Below are positions 35,153-43,988 of a stretch of 64,000 nucleotides of DNA, in pieces (the stretch's first letter is position 1; the number at the start of each line of letters is the position of its first letter). Source of the DNA: CBDAPE01 sp965198325. GTDB taxonomy: Bacteria > Pseudomonadota > Alphaproteobacteria > UBA828 > JAPUJA01. Made by a program: the position numbers and the translations under genes. The notes beneath the pieces are model-generated. The model was not told the DNA's origin and did not search any database. It saw nothing but the letters and a program-made list of their open reading frames with translations. The stretch lies in NCBI GenBank assembly GCA_965198325.1, contig CBDAPE010000012.1, positions 186,001-250,000 on the forward strand, read 5' to 3'.

Positions 35153-35986
35153 TCAGGTCCGCGGCGTCGGTGTGTAAAGCACGCCCGCAGCTTCGTCGTC
35201 TTCGTGGTTCGCACCGCCCCAGCCCGCGTTCGCCGCGCATCCGCCGTCGTTCGAGAGGATTGCGCCCGTGACATAGCTCGCATCGTCTGACGCGAGATAG
35301 AGAATCGAGGAGGCGCATTCCCGCACCGTGCCGATCCGGCCCATGGGTGTGGAATGGGCGATGAAATCAAAGACCTGTCCGCCGGTCGCCTCGTTTTCCG
35401 CATCAATCATTGGCGTCTTGATATAGCCCGGACAGAGGCAGTTGACCCGCACGCCGTCACCGACCAGCTCGAGCGCCATCGTGCGCGTCATATTGACCAA
35501 CCCGCCTTTGGTAATGGCATAGACCAGCCCGTCGCTGGGGCCGCCGAAAAGTCCCGCGACCGATGCAATATGGATGACGTTGCCCTTGGACGCTTTCAGC
35601 TCGGGAAGCGCGAACTTGGTGCAGAACATCGCCGCACGCAGGTTGACCGCGATCATCTTGTCCCAATGCTCCTCGGTGACCTCGTGGAGCCGTGCGATGT
35701 CGCCGATCCCCGCATTGTTGACCAGGCAATCGAGCCCGCCGAGCCCCGCAACGGCGGCATCGACCACCGACTGGCAGCCGGTTACCGTGGCCAAATCGCC
35801 AGGCGCAGCCACGAGCCGCTCGCCTCCCAGCTCCGCGATGGTTTGCGCAACCGTATCCGGGTTGCGTCCGTTTATCGCCACCGAGGCACCCGCTTCGAGG
35901 AACATCTCAGCAGCGCCCCGGCCGATACCCATGGTACTGCCCGTAACCAGGGCCCGCTTGCCTTCCATATCGAGTAATCCGGCCAA
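35153..35986 (-). CDS. SDR family oxidoreductase, type B, downstream copy
   Basis: A 277-residue SDR with TGSTMGIGRGAAEMF, VNNAGIGD, IHIASVAG and YAITK all intact. It is closely related to the SDR at 36782-37612 (same start layout, same GRNPDTVAQTI/GRDPETVAQTI and PGYIKTPMI/PGYINTPMI, and a distinctive C-terminal tail CAANAGWGGANHEDDEA versus CAANAAWGGVNHPDGG). The tail after the usual SDR end is about 25 residues long, acidic, and finishes YTPTPR in both. It is separated by 8 bp from the type A SDR upstream and 16 bp from the one downstream, so the array is one operon. Confidence 0.9.
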   Translation of the reverse strand: MAGLLDMEGKRALVTGSTMGIGRGAAEMFLEAGASVAINGRNPDTVAQTIAELGGERLVAAPGDLATVTGCQSVVDAAVAGLGGLDCLVNNAGIGDIARLHEVTEEHWDKMIAVNLRAAMFCTKFALPELKASKGNVIHIASVAGLFGGPSDGLVYAITKGGLVNMTRTMALELVGDGVRVNCLCPGYIKTPMIDAENEATGGQVFDFIAHSTPMGRIGTVRECASSILYLASDDASYVTGAILSNDGGCAANAGWGGANHEDDEAAGVLYTPTPRT

Positions 35987-35994
35987 GATCGCAC

Positions 35995-36765
35995 CTAACG
36001 GCCCTCGGAAATGCCACCGTCTGCGACGAGCGTCGCCCCGGTGGTGTAGCCGGCATTGACCGAGGCGAAATAAAGGATCGCACCAGTCGTCTCGTTGGCC
36101 TCGCCGATCCGGCCCAAGGGGCAGTCTGCGGCGATGTAATCGTAGAGGGCATTATCGCCCGCGAGTTTGTTCTCGTTCTGGATCATGGGCGTATCGATCC
36201 AACCGGGACACAGGCTGTTGACGCGAACGCCATCGCGGGCGAGCGCCAACGCCATCATACGGGTCATCTGGACCATCGCGCCCTTGGTCGTCGAGTAGGT
36301 GAGGATGCCTTCAGGCCCACCTATGACACCATACATGGACGCAATGTTGATGATCGTCCCTTTCGACACCTTGAGCGCCGGAATGCACGTCTGGGCCGTA
36401 AAGAACGCGCCCTTGAGATTGAGCGCGAGCATCATCTCCCAATAGTCTTCGTCGATCCCGTCGATCGGCCTGTCGTCGCCCCGGCCCGCGTTATTGACAA
36501 GCACGTCGAGCCCACCCAGATCTGCGATCGCCTTGGGGACGACCACTTCGATCTCCGACACCTTGGAAAGATCGCCTGGCGCAGCAATCAGTCGGTCGCC
36601 ACCGCCCATTTCCTCGATCGCCTGAGCGACGCTCTCCGCGGTCCGGCCGTTGATCCCGACGCTCGCACCCAGCTCATGGAAACCCTCGGCAGCGTCCCGA
36701 CCGATGCCTTTGGTGCTGCCTGTGACCAGAACCCGCTTGCCCGTAAAATCCAGTTGATAGCTCAT
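35995..36765 (-). CDS. SDR family oxidoreductase, type A, upstream copy
   Basis: A 256-residue SDR, the close paralog of 34366-35136. Cofactor loop TGSTKGIGRDA, catalytic Ser in NIASMYG (the family Ser followed by Met-Tyr-Gly instead of Val-Ala-Gly), YSTTK, and C-terminal DGGISEGR. Active site complete. Its 5' end is 16 bp downstream of the type B SDR at 36782 and its 3' end 8 bp before the second type B gene. The A and B types share about half their residues with each other, so they probably arose from an older duplication and act on related substrates or as a heteromer; the pair was then copied. Confidence 0.9.
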   Translation of the reverse strand: MSYQLDFTGKRVLVTGSTKGIGRDAAEGFHELGASVGINGRTAESVAQAIEEMGGGDRLIAAPGDLSKVSEIEVVVPKAIADLGGLDVLVNNAGRGDDRPIDGIDEDYWEMMLALNLKGAFFTAQTCIPALKVSKGTIINIASMYGVIGGPEGILTYSTTKGAMVQMTRMMALALARDGVRVNSLCPGWIDTPMIQNENKLAGDNALYDYIAADCPLGRIGEANETTGAILYFASVNAGYTTGATLVADGGISEGR

Positions 36766-36781
36766 GCTGTTTCTCCCGGGT

Positions 36782-37612
36782 CTAGTTGTCGCGTGGGGTC
36801 GGCGTGTAGGTGGCGCCGCCGGAGCCGCCGTCGGGGTGGTTTACCCCGCCCCAGGCGGCGTTGGCTGCGCAACCGCCATCGTTCGAGAACACCGCACCCG
36901 TCACATAACTCGCGTCGTCCGAAGCGAAGTAGAGGATCGACGACGCACATTCCCGCACGGTGCCGATCCGGCCCATGGGTACGGACCCGTTTATGAACTC
37001 GATCACCTGGCCGCCGGTCGCCTTGTTTTCGTTTTCGATCATCGGCGTGTTGATATAGCCAGGACACAGGCAATTGACCCGGACCCCGTCACCGGCCAGT
37101 TCGAGCGCCATGGTGCGGGTCATGTTGACCAGTCCACCCTTGGTGATGGCATAGACGAAGCTGTCGCTGGGGCCTGCAACGAGGCCGCCGACCGATGCGA
37201 TGTGGATCACGTTGCCCTTCGATTTGCGCAGTTCCGGCAGCGCGAATTTGGTGCAGAACATCGCCGCACGCAGATTGACGTGAACCACCTGGTCCCAATG
37301 GTCCTCGGTGATCTCGCCGAGATAGGCGAGCGGGCAGATGCCGGTGTTGTTCACAAGGCAGTCGAGCCCGCCGAGGCCCGCCACGGCCGTCTCCACGACC
37401 GACTGGCAGCCTGCAACGGTCTCCACGTCGCCCGCTGCTGCGACCAAGCGCTCTGCCCCGAGCTCTCCGATGGTCTGTGCGACCGTCTCGGGGTCGCGCC
37501 CGTTGATCGCCACGGCGGCATCCGCCTCGAGGAACATCTCGGCCGCACCCCGGCCGATCCCCATGGTGCTGCCGGTGATCAGCACGCGCTTACCGGTAAA
37601 ATCGAGTCCCAT
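36782..37612 (-). CDS. SDR family oxidoreductase, type B, upstream copy (first gene of array)
   Basis: A 276-residue SDR with TGSTMGIGRGA, CLVNNTGI (Thr replaces Ala in the usual NNAG, one of the few active-region changes), HIASVGG and YAITK. It has the same acidic tail as its copy at 35153 and ends YTPTPRDN. As the most upstream gene of the four-SDR operon its promoter must lie in 37613-37701, shared divergently with the Sel1-protease gene. No transporter, regulator or CoA ligase is in the array, so the substrate route cannot be guessed. The NNTG change may alter structure around the NADP ribose but does not remove a catalytic residue. Confidence 0.9.
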   Translation of the reverse strand: MGLDFTGKRVLITGSTMGIGRGAAEMFLEADAAVAINGRDPETVAQTIGELGAERLVAAAGDVETVAGCQSVVETAVAGLGGLDCLVNNTGICPLAYLGEITEDHWDQVVHVNLRAAMFCTKFALPELRKSKGNVIHIASVGGLVAGPSDSFVYAITKGGLVNMTRTMALELAGDGVRVNCLCPGYINTPMIENENKATGGQVIEFINGSVPMGRIGTVRECASSILYFASDDASYVTGAVFSNDGGCAANAAWGGVNHPDGGSGGATYTPTPRDN

Positions 37613-37701
37613 GAATTATCTCCCCATCGGCCTCGTCTCAGGGCCGTGGGTGCATCTTACACGCGATATCCGGCGCAGCTCAATGTGCTAAGCTCACCAG
37701 C

Positions 37702-39837
37702 ATGACACGCGTTTACGCTGGCCTGGCAGCCCTTGTCCTCCTCGCCCTGCTCTGCGCCGCGCCGCGCGCATTTGCCGATTTTCAGACCGGCATGGAGGCG
37801 GCCGAGCGCGGCGATTACGCCGCGGCGATACGCCAATGGCAGCCCTTGGCAGAAGCGGGCGATGCGGCTGCCCAGTTCGGCATGGCTTATCTCTACGACG
37901 AGGGGTTGGGCGTAGCGGAAGACAATCCGCTCGCGATCAAATGGTATCGACGGGCCGCTATGCAGGGCGATGTGCTGTCGCTCTACAACCTCGGCATCAT
38001 GTATAGGAATGGCGAAGGTGTCGCGGCAGACGACGTACGGGCCTACCGGTTCATGTGGCTTGCCGCCGAGCTCGGCGATCCCGATGCCGTGGAGCGGCTG
38101 CGCGAGCTCGAAAACCTGATAGGCCCGGAGCAGATTGCCACGGCCAAGCAGCTCGCCACGCGCTGGGGTCTGGTCGCTGGAGCCGATCTCGGCGCGATCG
38201 CAAGCAGCGATCTCGACGCCGGCTACGACGCCTACGAGCGGGGCGACTATTCCGGTGCATTCCGCCTGTGGCGCCCACTCGCCGAAGCCGGCAACGCCGA
38301 GGCCCAGTACAACATCGGCTATATGTACGACTACGGCGAAGGGCTTCCGGTCGACGACCAACAAGCCATTTACTGGTTCACCGCAGCAGCCGAACAGGGC
38401 CATATGACTGCGCAATTCAATCTTGGTGCGATGTACGCCACGGGCGAAGGCGTAGCCGCCGACGACATGGAAGCGATCTACTGGTACAGCCTCGCCGCCG
38501 AACAGGGCCATTCGACGGCCCAGTACAATCTCGCGGTGATGTACGACGAAGGTTGGGGCGTCGCGCTCGACGACGCCGCCGCGATTTACTGGTACACCCA
38601 GGCCGCAAACCAGGGCGACGTCGATGCCCAGCACAATCTGGGCGTCATGAATGAAATCGGCGAAGGCACCCCGGCGGACCCGGCCGCAGCCGCCTACTGG
38701 TACCGTCAAGCCGCCGAACAGGGCAAGGCCGCCTCTCAATTCAATCTCGGACTGCTCTATACCGACGGCAAGGGCGTGCCCCAGGACTATGGCGAAGCGA
38801 TTTACTGGTACAGCCTTGCGGCCGAGCAGGGTGATCCCATCGCTCAGTACAATCTGGGTTACAAGTACCGTAACGGCCTGGGCGTCCCAGCGGATATCAA
38901 CGAATCCATCGCCTGGTTCGAGGCCGCCGGTCAGCAGGGCGATATCGACGCGCTCTACAACCTCGCGGTGATCTACGCCAACGGCGAAGGCGTCTCGCCC
39001 GACGCCGTGCTGGGCTACGTTTTCTTTTCCCTCGCCGCGCAACAAGGCGATACGGAGGCGCGGGGCTGGGCGAACGACATGGCCGGAGATTTGTCGCCAG
39101 CGCAGATCGCCCGGGCGAACGAGATGATCTTGGATTGGGAAGCCGGCATCGCTCTCTCGAGCGCCCCGGCAAGCGTCGAGCCGCAAGCCGTCGACAAGGG
39201 CAGCGAGATCATCGCCACCGGCACGGGATTTATCGTTACCTCAAGCGGCTATACGCTGACCAACCATCATGTCATCGAAGGCTGCCTCCAGATCCGGATC
39301 AAGCGGCACGGCCAGCCGTCGGAGCCCAGCACGCTGGCCGTCGATAATCCCCGGGACGACCTCGCCCTACTCAAGATGGAATCCGGAAGCGACGCGGTCG
39401 CGGTCTTCCGGTCGGGGTCGACGGTGCGGCCGGGCGACGATGTCGTCGTCATCGGCTATCCGCTCCATGGGCTGCTCTCGTCCGAGGTGAAGATCACCAC
39501 TGGGACGATCAGCGCCGCCTCGGGCATGGGTGATGATCCGCGAGAGTTCCAGATCACGGCGCCGGTGCAACCGGGCAACAGCGGCGGTCCCCTGCTCGAC
39601 CGCAGCGCGCATATCGTTGGGGTCATCGTTGCCAAACTCGACGCGCTCGCGGTCGCCGAGGAGATCATGGACATTCCCCAGAACGTGAATTTCGCCATTA
39701 AAGGGCGCGTCGCAACAGATTTTCTCGATGTCAACGGGATCGCCTATGCGAGCACACCGTCGATCACCGAGATGCGCGCCGCCGACGTCGCTGATTCTGC
39801 GCGGGACTTCACGGTACTCATCGAGTGCTGGGAATAG
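37702..39837 (+). CDS. Secreted Sel1-repeat protein fused to a trypsin-like serine protease
   Basis: A 711-residue exported protein: signal peptide (YAGLAALVLLALLCAAPRA, cleaved near residue 25), two Sel1/TPR-like blocks with about ten 36-residue repeats (AAEQGH.TAQYNLGVMY.GEGV type) to about residue 480, then an HtrA/trypsin-like S1C domain. The triad is complete: His523 in TNHHVI, Asp553 in RDDLALL and Ser627 in GNSGGPLLD. No PDZ domain follows. Block 1 (GDYAAAIRQWQPLAEAG ... PEQIATAKQL) and block 2 (GDYSGAFRLWRPLAEAG ... SPAQIARANEM) share start and end, so the repeat array itself is duplicated. It is divergent from the SDR array and followed 15 bp later by the cyclase-family gene. Confidence 0.88.
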   Translation: MTRVYAGLAALVLLALLCAAPRAFADFQTGMEAAERGDYAAAIRQWQPLAEAGDAAAQFGMAYLYDEGLGVAEDNPLAIKWYRRAAMQGDVLSLYNLGIMYRNGEGVAADDVRAYRFMWLAAELGDPDAVERLRELENLIGPEQIATAKQLATRWGLVAGADLGAIASSDLDAGYDAYERGDYSGAFRLWRPLAEAGNAEAQYNIGYMYDYGEGLPVDDQQAIYWFTAAAEQGHMTAQFNLGAMYATGEGVAADDMEAIYWYSLAAEQGHSTAQYNLAVMYDEGWGVALDDAAAIYWYTQAANQGDVDAQHNLGVMNEIGEGTPADPAAAAYWYRQAAEQGKAASQFNLGLLYTDGKGVPQDYGEAIYWYSLAAEQGDPIAQYNLGYKYRNGLGVPADINESIAWFEAAGQQGDIDALYNLAVIYANGEGVSPDAVLGYVFFSLAAQQGDTEARGWANDMAGDLSPAQIARANEMILDWEAGIALSSAPASVEPQAVDKGSEIIATGTGFIVTSSGYTLTNHHVIEGCLQIRIKRHGQPSEPSTLAVDNPRDDLALLKMESGSDAVAVFRSGSTVRPGDDVVVIGYPLHGLLSSEVKITTGTISAASGMGDDPREFQITAPVQPGNSGGPLLDRSAHIVGVIVAKLDALAVAEEIMDIPQNVNFAIKGRVATDFLDVNGIAYASTPSITEMRAADVADSARDFTVLIECWE

Positions 39838-39852
39838 ATAACAGGGGGAGCC

Positions 39853-40896
39853 GTGACGAGGCGGTGGAATAACCGGCCCGAGGGTTCGAACTGGGGCGAT
39901 TTCGGGCCCGACGACCAGTTGGGGCGGATCAACCTGTTGACCCCCGAGACGGTCTTGCAGGCAATCGCCGAGGTCACGGAGGGCCGGGTCTTCTGTCTCA
40001 GCCTGCCGCTCGACTATCCGGGCGGCAACAAGCTCCACCCGAGCCGCTTTCCCCCTGAGTTCCAGCCGATCATCCGTTACGACAAGCCCGCCCGGAACTT
40101 GCCGCTCGACAAATTCTTTCCGGGCCGGACCGACGTGATGAACGACGAACGGGTATTGCTCTGCAGCCAGTACTCGACCCAGTGGGACGGTCTCTTCCAC
40201 GCGGGCAGCCAGTTCGACGCGGACGGCGACGGGGTCGCGGAACAGGTGTTCTACAACGGCTACCGGGCCGGCGAACACATCACGGGCCCCGTCGAATTTT
40301 TGCCCGACGGGACGGAACGCGAGACCGGCCAGCCGATCGGCGCCCGGGCGCTGGGCATCGAGAACATGGCGGCGGCCGGCGTGCAGGGCCGGGGCGTAAT
40401 GATCGACCTGCACGCCCATTACGGCCGGGCGTTTGAGTCCGTCGGCTACGACGATCTGATGAGAATTATGGAAGCCGACAGTGTCGAGGTCGAACCCGGC
40501 GATATGGTCTGCCTGCATACCGGCTTCGCGGCGATGATCCTCGAGATGAACCGCAACCCGGACGAACAGGTCCTGCATAGCTCCTGTACGGCTCTCGACG
40601 GGCGGGATCCGAAGCTGTTGCGATGGATCACGGACAGCCGCCTGGCCGTGCTGATCGCCGACAATTACGCGGTCGAACGCATACCCGCGCGCGATGCCGA
40701 AGCGCCGTGCGCCAATCTGCCGCTCCACGAGCTCTGCCTGTTCAAGCTGGGGATCCATCTGGGCGAGCTGTGGCATCTGAGCGAGCTGGCGGGGTGGCTG
40801 CGCGAGAACGGGCGCAACCACTTTCTACTGACCGCGCCGCCCCTTCGCCTGCCCGGCGCGGCGGGGTCGCCGGCGACCCCGGTCGCCACCGTCTAG
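39853..40896 (+). CDS. Cyclase-family hydrolase (kynurenine formamidase-like)
   Basis: A 347-residue cyclase family protein (the superfamily of bacterial kynurenine formamidase and isatin hydrolase), starting at a GTG after GGGGGAG. The metal-binding pattern is modified: the usual HxGTHxDxPxH region appears as GLFHAGSQFDADGD, and VMIDLHAHYGR plus GDMVCLHTGFAAM follow at expected spacing. Long members of this type (around 330-350 residues, with an N-terminal NWG-fGpdDqlG-riN segment, here NWGDFGPDDQLGRIN) are common in catabolic loci of soil and marine bacteria and many are annotated only as cyclase. It probably hydrolyses a cyclic amide or ester. It lies 15 bp after the Sel1-protease and 16 bp before gltX. 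Confidence 0.82.
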   Translation: MTRRWNNRPEGSNWGDFGPDDQLGRINLLTPETVLQAIAEVTEGRVFCLSLPLDYPGGNKLHPSRFPPEFQPIIRYDKPARNLPLDKFFPGRTDVMNDERVLLCSQYSTQWDGLFHAGSQFDADGDGVAEQVFYNGYRAGEHITGPVEFLPDGTERETGQPIGARALGIENMAAAGVQGRGVMIDLHAHYGRAFESVGYDDLMRIMEADSVEVEPGDMVCLHTGFAAMILEMNRNPDEQVLHSSCTALDGRDPKLLRWITDSRLAVLIADNYAVERIPARDAEAPCANLPLHELCLFKLGIHLGELWHLSELAGWLRENGRNHFLLTAPPLRLPGAAGSPATPVATV

Positions 40897-40912
40897 GACC
40901 GCGCGCCGCGTT

Positions 40913-42340
40913 ATGCCGCCGATCACCCGCTTCGCGCCTTCGCCGACCGGCTTCCTGCATATCGGCGGCGCCCGCACGGCGCTGTTCAACTGGCTCTATG
41001 CCCGCCATCACGGCGGCCGGTACCGGCTGCGCATCGAGGATACGGACCGGGCGCGCAGCTCGCCAGAAGCGCTCGCCGCCATAATCGACGGCCTCACCTG
41101 GCTCGGCCTCGAGTGGAACGACGAGATCGTTCACCAATTCGAGCGCGCGGGCCGGCACGCGGCGGTCGCCGAAAGCCTCCTGGCGGAGGGCAAGGCCTAT
41201 CGCTGTTACTGTTCCAAGGAGGAGCTCGCCGCGATGCGCGAGGCCGCGTGCGCCGCAGGCCGCGCCATGCGCTATGACGGGACCTGGCGCGATCGCGATC
41301 CAGCCGATGCGCCGGCCGGGATCGATCCGGTCGTCCGGTTCAGGGCGCCCCGCGAGGGCGAGACGATTATCGACGACCTGGTGCAGGGCCCCGTGCGGAT
41401 CGCCAACGAGCAGCTCGACGATATGATCCTGCTGCGCGCCAACGGCACGCCAACCTACATGCTCTCAGTCGTTGTCGACGACCACGACATGGCGATCAGC
41501 CACGTGATCCGCGGCGACGACCATCTGACCAACGCAGCTCGCCAGACCCAGCTGTTCGTGGCGCTGACCTGGGAGATTCCCGCCTTCGCACACATTCCGC
41601 TGATCCACGGCGCCGACGGCGCGAAGCTCTCGAAACGCCACGGCGCACTCGCAGTCGGCGCCTACCGGGAGTTGGGTTATCTCCCCGAGACGATGCGCAA
41701 TTATCTCCTGCGGCTGGGTTGGAGCCACGGCGACGACGAAATTATATCGACGGCGCAGGCCATCGAATGGTTCGACCTGGATGCCGTGGGCCGATCACCC
41801 GCCCGCTTCGATACCGCCAGACTCGACAACCTTAACGGCCATTACCTGCGCGATGCGACGCCCGAACGTCTGGTGTCGCTGATCACGCCGGGCCTGACCA
41901 AGCGGTTACGTCACGAGCTCGACGAAACGGCCAGTCGGCGGCTCTACGCGGGTATGGACGGACTCAAGAAGCGTGCGAGCAACATCGTGGAACTAACTGC
42001 AAATGCTTATTTTTATGTCGAAGATAGGCCTCTAGATCTGGATCCGAAGGCGAACCGGCTTTTAAACGAGGGCGGTCGCGATCGGCTCACGGCGTTACTC
42101 CCGACACTCACGGAAACGGCTGACTGGCACGCCGAGGCGCTCGAAGGCCTGGTGCGGAGCGTCGCCAACACACAGGGCTGCAAACTGGGCAAAATCGCTC
42201 AACCTTTGAGGGCCGGCCTGACCGGCTCGCTCCGATCGCCGGGGATCTTCGAGGTCATGGAAATCCTGGGGCGGACGGAGACCACCGCGCGTCTGACAGA
42301 TGCGCTTGACAGTGCTTCACGCCGTCGACATTTGACATAA
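40913..42340 (+). CDS. gltX: Glutamyl-tRNA synthetase
   Basis: A 475-residue class I aminoacyl-tRNA synthetase: the HIGH-type motif as SPTGFLHIGGARTALF, RIEDTDR for ATP/tRNA contact, the KMSKS-type GAKLSKRHGALAVG, and an all-helical anticodon-binding C-terminal domain. It is near the usual length. ATG start with a weak purine run upstream; the gene follows the cyclase-family gene by 16 bp. It may charge tRNA-Gln as well as tRNA-Glu if GatCAB is present, as in most alphaproteobacteria. The C-terminal half has a few odd stretches but no break. Confidence 0.97.
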   Translation: MPPITRFAPSPTGFLHIGGARTALFNWLYARHHGGRYRLRIEDTDRARSSPEALAAIIDGLTWLGLEWNDEIVHQFERAGRHAAVAESLLAEGKAYRCYCSKEELAAMREAACAAGRAMRYDGTWRDRDPADAPAGIDPVVRFRAPREGETIIDDLVQGPVRIANEQLDDMILLRANGTPTYMLSVVVDDHDMAISHVIRGDDHLTNAARQTQLFVALTWEIPAFAHIPLIHGADGAKLSKRHGALAVGAYRELGYLPETMRNYLLRLGWSHGDDEIISTAQAIEWFDLDAVGRSPARFDTARLDNLNGHYLRDATPERLVSLITPGLTKRLRHELDETASRRLYAGMDGLKKRASNIVELTANAYFYVEDRPLDLDPKANRLLNEGGRDRLTALLPTLTETADWHAEALEGLVRSVANTQGCKLGKIAQPLRAGLTGSLRSPGIFEVMEILGRTETTARLTDALDSASRRRHLT

Positions 42341-42445
42341 AAGACGACCGGAATTGATTAACACGGCCCCACCCACTATGCTTCGGCAGCCCGCGCGTGA
42401 GTGAATCGCGCGGCGGCGCATTTCGGTCGGAGGCCAAGATCCCTT

Positions 42446-43777
42446 ATGAGCAAGGCCGATTCAGCAGATAAGGGAAGTCCAGCCGGCGAGTACGTTTCGC
42501 TGGTCGACCAGCAAGCCAACAAATTAGCTGACCTTCCCGTGCTCTCCGGCACGATCGGCCCCAAGGTAATCGACGTTCGAAAGCTTTACCCAGAAACCGG
42601 CTATTTCACCTACGATCCGGGGTTTACGGCAACCGGCAGCTGTGAATCCGCGATCACCTATATCGACGGCGAAGAGGGCCTTCTGCTTCACCGGGGTTAC
42701 TCGATCGAGGATCTGGCCGAGAAGAGCGATTTCATGGAAGTCGCCTATCTGTTGATCGAGGGCGAGCTGCCGACGGCGGAAGAGAAGCGCGAGTTCGTCG
42801 ACATTATCCAACACCACACGATGGTGAATGAACAGCTAATCTATTTCTTCCGGGGTTTCCGTCGGGACGCCCACCCCATGGCCATCATGGTGGGCGTCGT
42901 CGGCGCGCTGTCGTCCTTCTACCACAACGAAGAAGGCGGGCTCGATTCCGGCGAGCAATTGGTCGCCGAACACCGCCTGATCGCAAAGATGCCGACCATC
43001 GCGGCAATGGCCTTCAAATATTCCATCGGCCAACCCTTCATCTATCCGCGCAACGATCTCTCCTACGCCGAGAACTTCCTGCATATGATGTTCGCGGTTC
43101 CGGCCGAGGAATTCCAGATCCGCGCCTCGTCGGCGCGAGCGATCGACCGCCTGTTCATCCTGCATGCCGACCACGAACAGAACGCCTCGACCTCGACGGT
43201 CCGACTCGCGGGCTCGTCCGGCGCCAACCCGTTTGCCTGCATCGCCTCCGGAATCGCTTCGCTCTGGGGCCCGGCACACGGCGGTGCCAACGAGGCCGTG
43301 CTGCGCATGCTGATGGAGATCGAATCGGTCGACCGGATACCCGAATTCATCAAGCGCGCCCGCGACAAGGACGACTCGTTCCGTTTGATGGGATTCGGCC
43401 ACCGGGTATACAAGAACTACGACCCGCGGGCGACGGTGTTGCGGGAATCCTGCCACGAGGTGTTGGAAGACCTAGGAATTCACAATGACCCGCTGCTCAA
43501 GGTCGCCGTGGAGCTCGAGCGCATCGCGCTTAATGACGATTACTTCGTCGAACGCAAGCTGTTCCCGAACGTGGATTTCTATTCAGGCATAATTCTCAAG
43601 GCGCTGGGCTTTCCGTCCCACTTGTTTACGGTGTTGTTCGCGGTCGCCCGAACCGTCGGCTGGGTCGCCCAATGGAAGGAAATGGTCACCGATCCGGCGC
43701 AAAAGATCGGCCGCCCGCGTCAACTCTATACAGGCGCTGAGAAGCGCGAATACATCCCGATTGAGAAACGTGGTTAA
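42446..43777 (+). CDS. gltA: Citrate synthase
   Basis: A 443-residue type I/hexameric-type citrate synthase condensing oxaloacetate and acetyl-CoA. Catalytic residues sit in LHADHEQNASTSTVRL (His), GPAHGGANE (His) and the Asp in VERKLFPNVDFYSG; also GFGHRVYKNYDPRA. The ATG at 42446 is chosen over an in-frame codon at 42401 as it gives the normal alphaproteobacterial N-terminus (MSKADSADKG). gltA follows gltX by 105 bp, a common alphaproteobacterial order, and converges with lpxI. Confidence 0.97.
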   Translation: MSKADSADKGSPAGEYVSLVDQQANKLADLPVLSGTIGPKVIDVRKLYPETGYFTYDPGFTATGSCESAITYIDGEEGLLLHRGYSIEDLAEKSDFMEVAYLLIEGELPTAEEKREFVDIIQHHTMVNEQLIYFFRGFRRDAHPMAIMVGVVGALSSFYHNEEGGLDSGEQLVAEHRLIAKMPTIAAMAFKYSIGQPFIYPRNDLSYAENFLHMMFAVPAEEFQIRASSARAIDRLFILHADHEQNASTSTVRLAGSSGANPFACIASGIASLWGPAHGGANEAVLRMLMEIESVDRIPEFIKRARDKDDSFRLMGFGHRVYKNYDPRATVLRESCHEVLEDLGIHNDPLLKVAVELERIALNDDYFVERKLFPNVDFYSGIILKALGFPSHLFTVLFAVARTVGWVAQWKEMVTDPAQKIGRPRQLYTGAEKREYIPIEKRG

Positions 43778-43973
43778 GCAACGCAGAGCCGACACCCGCG
43801 ATCAACCGCGACCCCGCGGCACTCCCCTCCGACTACCGATCTTCACGACCGCCAACGAGTGGCCTCGCCGCGACGACGCGGCTAACGACAACCGGCAGGG
43901 TGGACGTTGCTGGATCGGGTTAGGGTTCGCCGTCGCGGCCGCCAGTATCATTGCCTGGACTTTTCTGTCCTGA
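43761..43973 (+). CDS. Possible small single-helix membrane protein
   Basis: A 70-residue frame that starts inside the gltA end in another frame and finishes before lpxI. The first 45 residues are Arg/Pro/Asp-rich and look non-globular; the last 20 form a clear membrane-like helix (CWIGLGFAVAAASIIAWTFL). No Shine-Dalgarno stands out and the overlap with gltA is 17 bp. Small proteins of the form basic N-region plus one C-terminal helix are known, but nothing supports this one specifically, so it may be a chance frame. Confidence 0.3.
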   Translation: MRNVVKQRRADTRDQPRPRGTPLRLPIFTTANEWPRRDDAANDNRQGGRCWIGLGFAVAAASIIAWTFLS

Positions 43974-43988
43974 ACCCTGGTCGGGTTG

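Noticed and set aside
37657..39186. A 509-residue minus-strand frame opposite the Sel1-protease
   Set aside because: Its repeats are only the complement of the Sel1 repeats; no start or motif supports it.
37702..39190. Sel1 repeats considered as a CRISPR or DNA tandem-repeat array
   Set aside because: The repetition is at protein level with about 108-bp units of diverged DNA and no spacers; no CRISPR array was seen anywhere in the window.
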